The notes beneath the pieces were generated by a model. It was not told the origin of the DNA. It worked only from the letters and a program-made list of their open reading frames with translations, and did not search any database. Made by a program: the position numbers and the translations under genes. From contig JASHXR010000093.1 in NCBI GenBank assembly GCA_030043435.1, forward strand, positions 1 through 6,901: 6,901 nucleotides of DNA. The letters run 5' to 3'. Source of the stretch: Microcaldota archaeon. Lineage in GTDB: Archaea > Micrarchaeota > Micrarchaeia > Micrarchaeales > CABMGC01. Shown here piece by piece: positions 5,066-6,901 of the stretch. Every line of letters begins with the position of its first letter. Position 1 is the first letter of the stretch.

Positions 5066-5812
5066 GTGGCGACGGGAATGGGCAGCGGGGAGCGCTCTGA
5101 CGGCGAAGCGGCAGAGGAGGATGAGAGGGGCGACTGGATAGGCAGGGTAGAGAAGAGGATCTACGACGCGAGGGAGGAGATCAGGCGGAAGGCTGAGCCG
5201 CACAAGTTCGGCGAGCTCAAGCGCTTCCTGGGCAAGTTCTTCGAGGGCCACCTCATCTGGGACAAAGGCCATATAAGCCACGCCGCCTCTGAGGAGGAGA
5301 TAGGCGACGCGGCCAGGGAGTGCTTCAGCATCGCGGATACATCGCAGTGGATCTCGCACAGGTTCAACAGGCTCCCCGGAGAGGTATACATAATAAGGAA
5401 GAGCCCGGGGCTGGACCTCTACAGCAAGAGGGCGCACGTGGTGCTGAGCGAGCACAAGCGCGAGCCGTACATAAGGCTGAACGCTACTGTATACGTGACG
5501 TACAAGGAGTACAGCGACGGGGAGGGGACGAAGGACGAGCACAAGGAGCTCTCGATCTCGAACTACGACCCGCTGGACGGGGAGCGGACTGATGCCGACC
5601 CCGACTTCCGCTACGACCTGACTTCAGAGGTGATAGCACTGGAGGTCGCGGGCAGGTTCTCGTCTGAGCCGGAGAGGATAAAGGTCTACAGGAAGCTCGG
5701 CACGGGAGGATACAACTGCATGCACTGCCTGGTGGTCAGGACCGCTCCGGACTACATGATAGTGGACAAGACAGAGGAGATAGTCAGCAAGGAGCACGCA
5801 GCCAGGCCATGA
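5066..5812 (+). CDS. Soluble protein of unknown function, leaderless GTG start
   Basis: Not recognised. The product is 248 residues, acidic and highly charged, with no signal peptide or membrane helix. Residues 1-25 are Gly/Glu/Asp/Ser-rich and probably disordered. A charged helical stretch (26-62, WIGRVEKRIYDAREEIRRK) follows, then a more compact, strand-rich part from about residue 100 (PGEVYIIRKSPGLDLYSKRA, later YIRLNATVYVTYKEY). Near the C-terminus, GGYNCMHCLVV places two cysteines in a CxxC (218 and 221); the only other cysteine is at 86, so a single CxxC metal or redox site is possible but thin evidence. The GTG was chosen because the TATA box at 5035-5046 sets transcription start at or beside it; the ATG at 5078 (residue 5) would work with an 11-base leader. 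It has its own promoter and faces the DHH gene across 35 bases. Codon use matches the neighbours, so it looks native and coding. Confidence 0.8.
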   Translation: MATGMGSGERSDGEAAEEDERGDWIGRVEKRIYDAREEIRRKAEPHKFGELKRFLGKFFEGHLIWDKGHISHAASEEEIGDAARECFSIADTSQWISHRFNRLPGEVYIIRKSPGLDLYSKRAHVVLSEHKREPYIRLNATVYVTYKEYSDGEGTKDEHKELSISNYDPLDGERTDADPDFRYDLTSEVIALEVAGRFSSEPERIKVYRKLGTGGYNCMHCLVVRTAPDYMIVDKTEEIVSKEHAARP

Positions 5813-5847
5813 CGCAGTCTCAGCACTGCCATATTTCTCCGCAGCGG

Positions 5848-6901
5848 TCACTGCCCTGACGAGAGCTGGTCCTTCAGCATCGAGACCACCTCGCGCAATA
5901 CGCCTGCCTTCTCCGACTCCTCTGCGAGCTTTATGCCAGATGCGGCCAGATGCCCGCCTGCTGCTTCCACCAGTTCGCCCCTCGACTCCCTTATCCTCGA
6001 GACCACCTTGGAGAGGTCCACCCTCGGGGCCAGCTCCTTCGAGACCCTTATCGAGAGGTACCTGCCCGAATGGACGACCAGTATGCACGGCTCGCCCTTC
6101 CTCGCAGCTATCTCGAGCAGGAGCCTCGACGAGAACCTGCCGGGAAGGGGATACTTCGACTGCTCGTCCCTGACGCCCTCGAAGTCGACCACGTAGATGG
6201 ATGCACCCTCGCCCTTGTAGCGCCTCAGCTTCGCGAAAGCAGCCTCTGTAGCCTCGCCGAGCCGCATCCTCGCGAAGGCGAGCAGCTCGGCTCTCCTCTG
6301 CGCGTCTCCGGCTATCCTGCCTATCTCGTACGGCGTTATGGAGGATGCGGATGGGCCGAGAGCAGCTCTGGAGTCGCTCGTGAGCAGGTCGATGAGGAGT
6401 GCGAGGTCGTCGCCGGAAGGCCCAGGGAGGCGGTACCCGCTCATATCCCCGCAGAGCGAGGCGTTCTCTGTCTCCCTGGTGTCTATGGATGAGAAGGTCT
6501 TCGTGAAGACGCAGGCGAGCAGCCCGGCGGTGTAGTCTGAGCCGGAGCCGAAGGCCCACGGATTGACGTATGTATCGAGCGCGGCGCCCCTGAAGCCATC
6601 CACAGGCGGATGGTGGTCGAGCCAGATGACGTCGAAGCGGGCTGCGGCGCGCTCCAGGCCGTAGTTGCTGTCGGGCGATGTGCCGAAGTCGATCATGATG
6701 AGCAGAGGCCTCTCCATCGAGTCCCAGTTCGATGCCGTCTCGCCGTCTACGCCGGCGTCGTATGCGCTGTAGGTTACGCCCTGATGCATTATCCACGTCA
6801 TGTTGCGCGGGCCTCCGAGCTCCCTCCTTCTCGAGGCGAGCTCCAGGATGGCGGAGTAGAGACCGTACGCGCCGCCGGCCCCGTCGGCATCGTTGTGGAA
6901 C
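5848..6901 (-). CDS. DHH-DHHA1 family phosphoesterase (RecJ/NrnA-like), 5' end cut off
   Basis: The reading frame continues past the first in-window ATG (6801) to the right edge, giving 350 visible residues. The first visible residues, FHNDADGAGGAYG, are DHH motif I (metal-binding D-x-D), so an ATG at 6801 would remove part of the active site and cannot be the true start; only a few residues should be missing. Motif II is the Asp of LLIMIDFG (residue 71), motif III is DHHPP (95-99), and Asp152 in CGDMSG fits motif IV. The C-terminal DHHA1 domain carries AAGGHLAASG (residues 313-322), matching the substrate-binding GGGHxxAAG. All metal ligands appear present, so it should be an Mn-dependent phosphodiesterase or exonuclease. 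Archaeal relatives act on single-stranded DNA or RNA (RecJ/GAN type) or on short oligonucleotides and nucleotides (NrnA type); these cannot be separated here. It is convergent with the unknown gene ending at 5812. Confidence 0.9.
   Translation of the reverse strand, partial: FHNDADGAGGAYGLYSAILELASRRRELGGPRNMTWIMHQGVTYSAYDAGVDGETASNWDSMERPLLIMIDFGTSPDSNYGLERAAARFDVIWLDHHPPVDGFRGAALDTYVNPWAFGSGSDYTAGLLACVFTKTFSSIDTRETENASLCGDMSGYRLPGPSGDDLALLIDLLTSDSRAALGPSASSITPYEIGRIAGDAQRRAELLAFARMRLGEATEAAFAKLRRYKGEGASIYVVDFEGVRDEQSKYPLPGRFSSRLLLEIAARKGEPCILVVHSGRYLSIRVSKELAPRVDLSKVVSRIRESRGELVEAAGGHLAASGIKLAEESEKAGVLREVVSMLKDQLSSGQ

Noticed and set aside
6695..6701. ATGATGA, a match to a C box of an archaeal C/D guide RNA
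   Set aside because: No CTGA D or D' box at suitable spacing, and it lies within a well-supported coding gene.
5624..6796. A 390-residue open frame on the minus strand covering most of the DHH gene and part of the unknown gene
   Set aside because: It is out of frame with the DHH gene, is arginine-rich and low-complexity (runs of R), and has no motif. It is a by-product of GC-rich coding DNA.

Overview
The window is archaeal. The evidence is family content (an aSelBL-type pseudo-GTPase with EF1A/SelB-like domains II and III, an archaeal DHH phosphoesterase, a LemA/GIDE pair), strong preference for AGG arginine and ATA isoleucine codons in GC-rich DNA, TATA boxes placed about 25-28 bases before likely transcript starts, short or absent 5' leaders, and very tight packing with no gene-free stretch over about 150 bases. 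The lineage cannot be fixed from this piece. A small-genome (DPANN-like) or methanogen-related archaeon is possible, but that is a guess.

Layout, left to right. Positions 1-84 (minus) are the N-terminus of a peroxiredoxin running off the left edge. Its TATA box is a perfect 14-base palindrome at 113-126. An operon on the plus strand follows (237-1768): a protein of two tandem copies of an unrecognised beta-rich domain, then, 8 bases later, a SelB/EF1A-like protein whose G domain has lost the GTP-binding motifs. Convergent to it on the minus strand (1836-2393) is a phospholipase D-like protein with one HKD motif interrupted upstream by a two-helix membrane hairpin.

That gene shares a short divergent promoter (one TATA box at 2417-2425 plus an inverted repeat at 2433-2448) with a plus-strand cluster: a ferritin-like/VIT1 fusion (2458-3420, probable Fe/Mn exporter resembling bacterial MbfA), LemA (3461-4030) and a GIDE-domain membrane protein (4039-5013). 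A separate promoter at 5035-5046 drives a soluble protein of unknown function (5066-5812), probably from a leaderless GTG. The last gene (minus, 5848 to the right edge) is a DHH-DHHA1 phosphoesterase. Its first catalytic motif, HNDADG, lies upstream of the first in-window ATG and is the last thing visible at the edge, so only a few N-terminal residues are missing.

How they fit together: the best-supported functional units are the iron exporter/LemA/GIDE membrane cluster, facing a membrane-anchored PLD-like protein across one promoter, and the aSelBL operon with its duplicated-domain partner. A joint role in membrane or metal stress for the first, and in a translation-related process for the second, is inference. 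No tRNA, rRNA, CRISPR array, insertion sequence or clear terminator was found.
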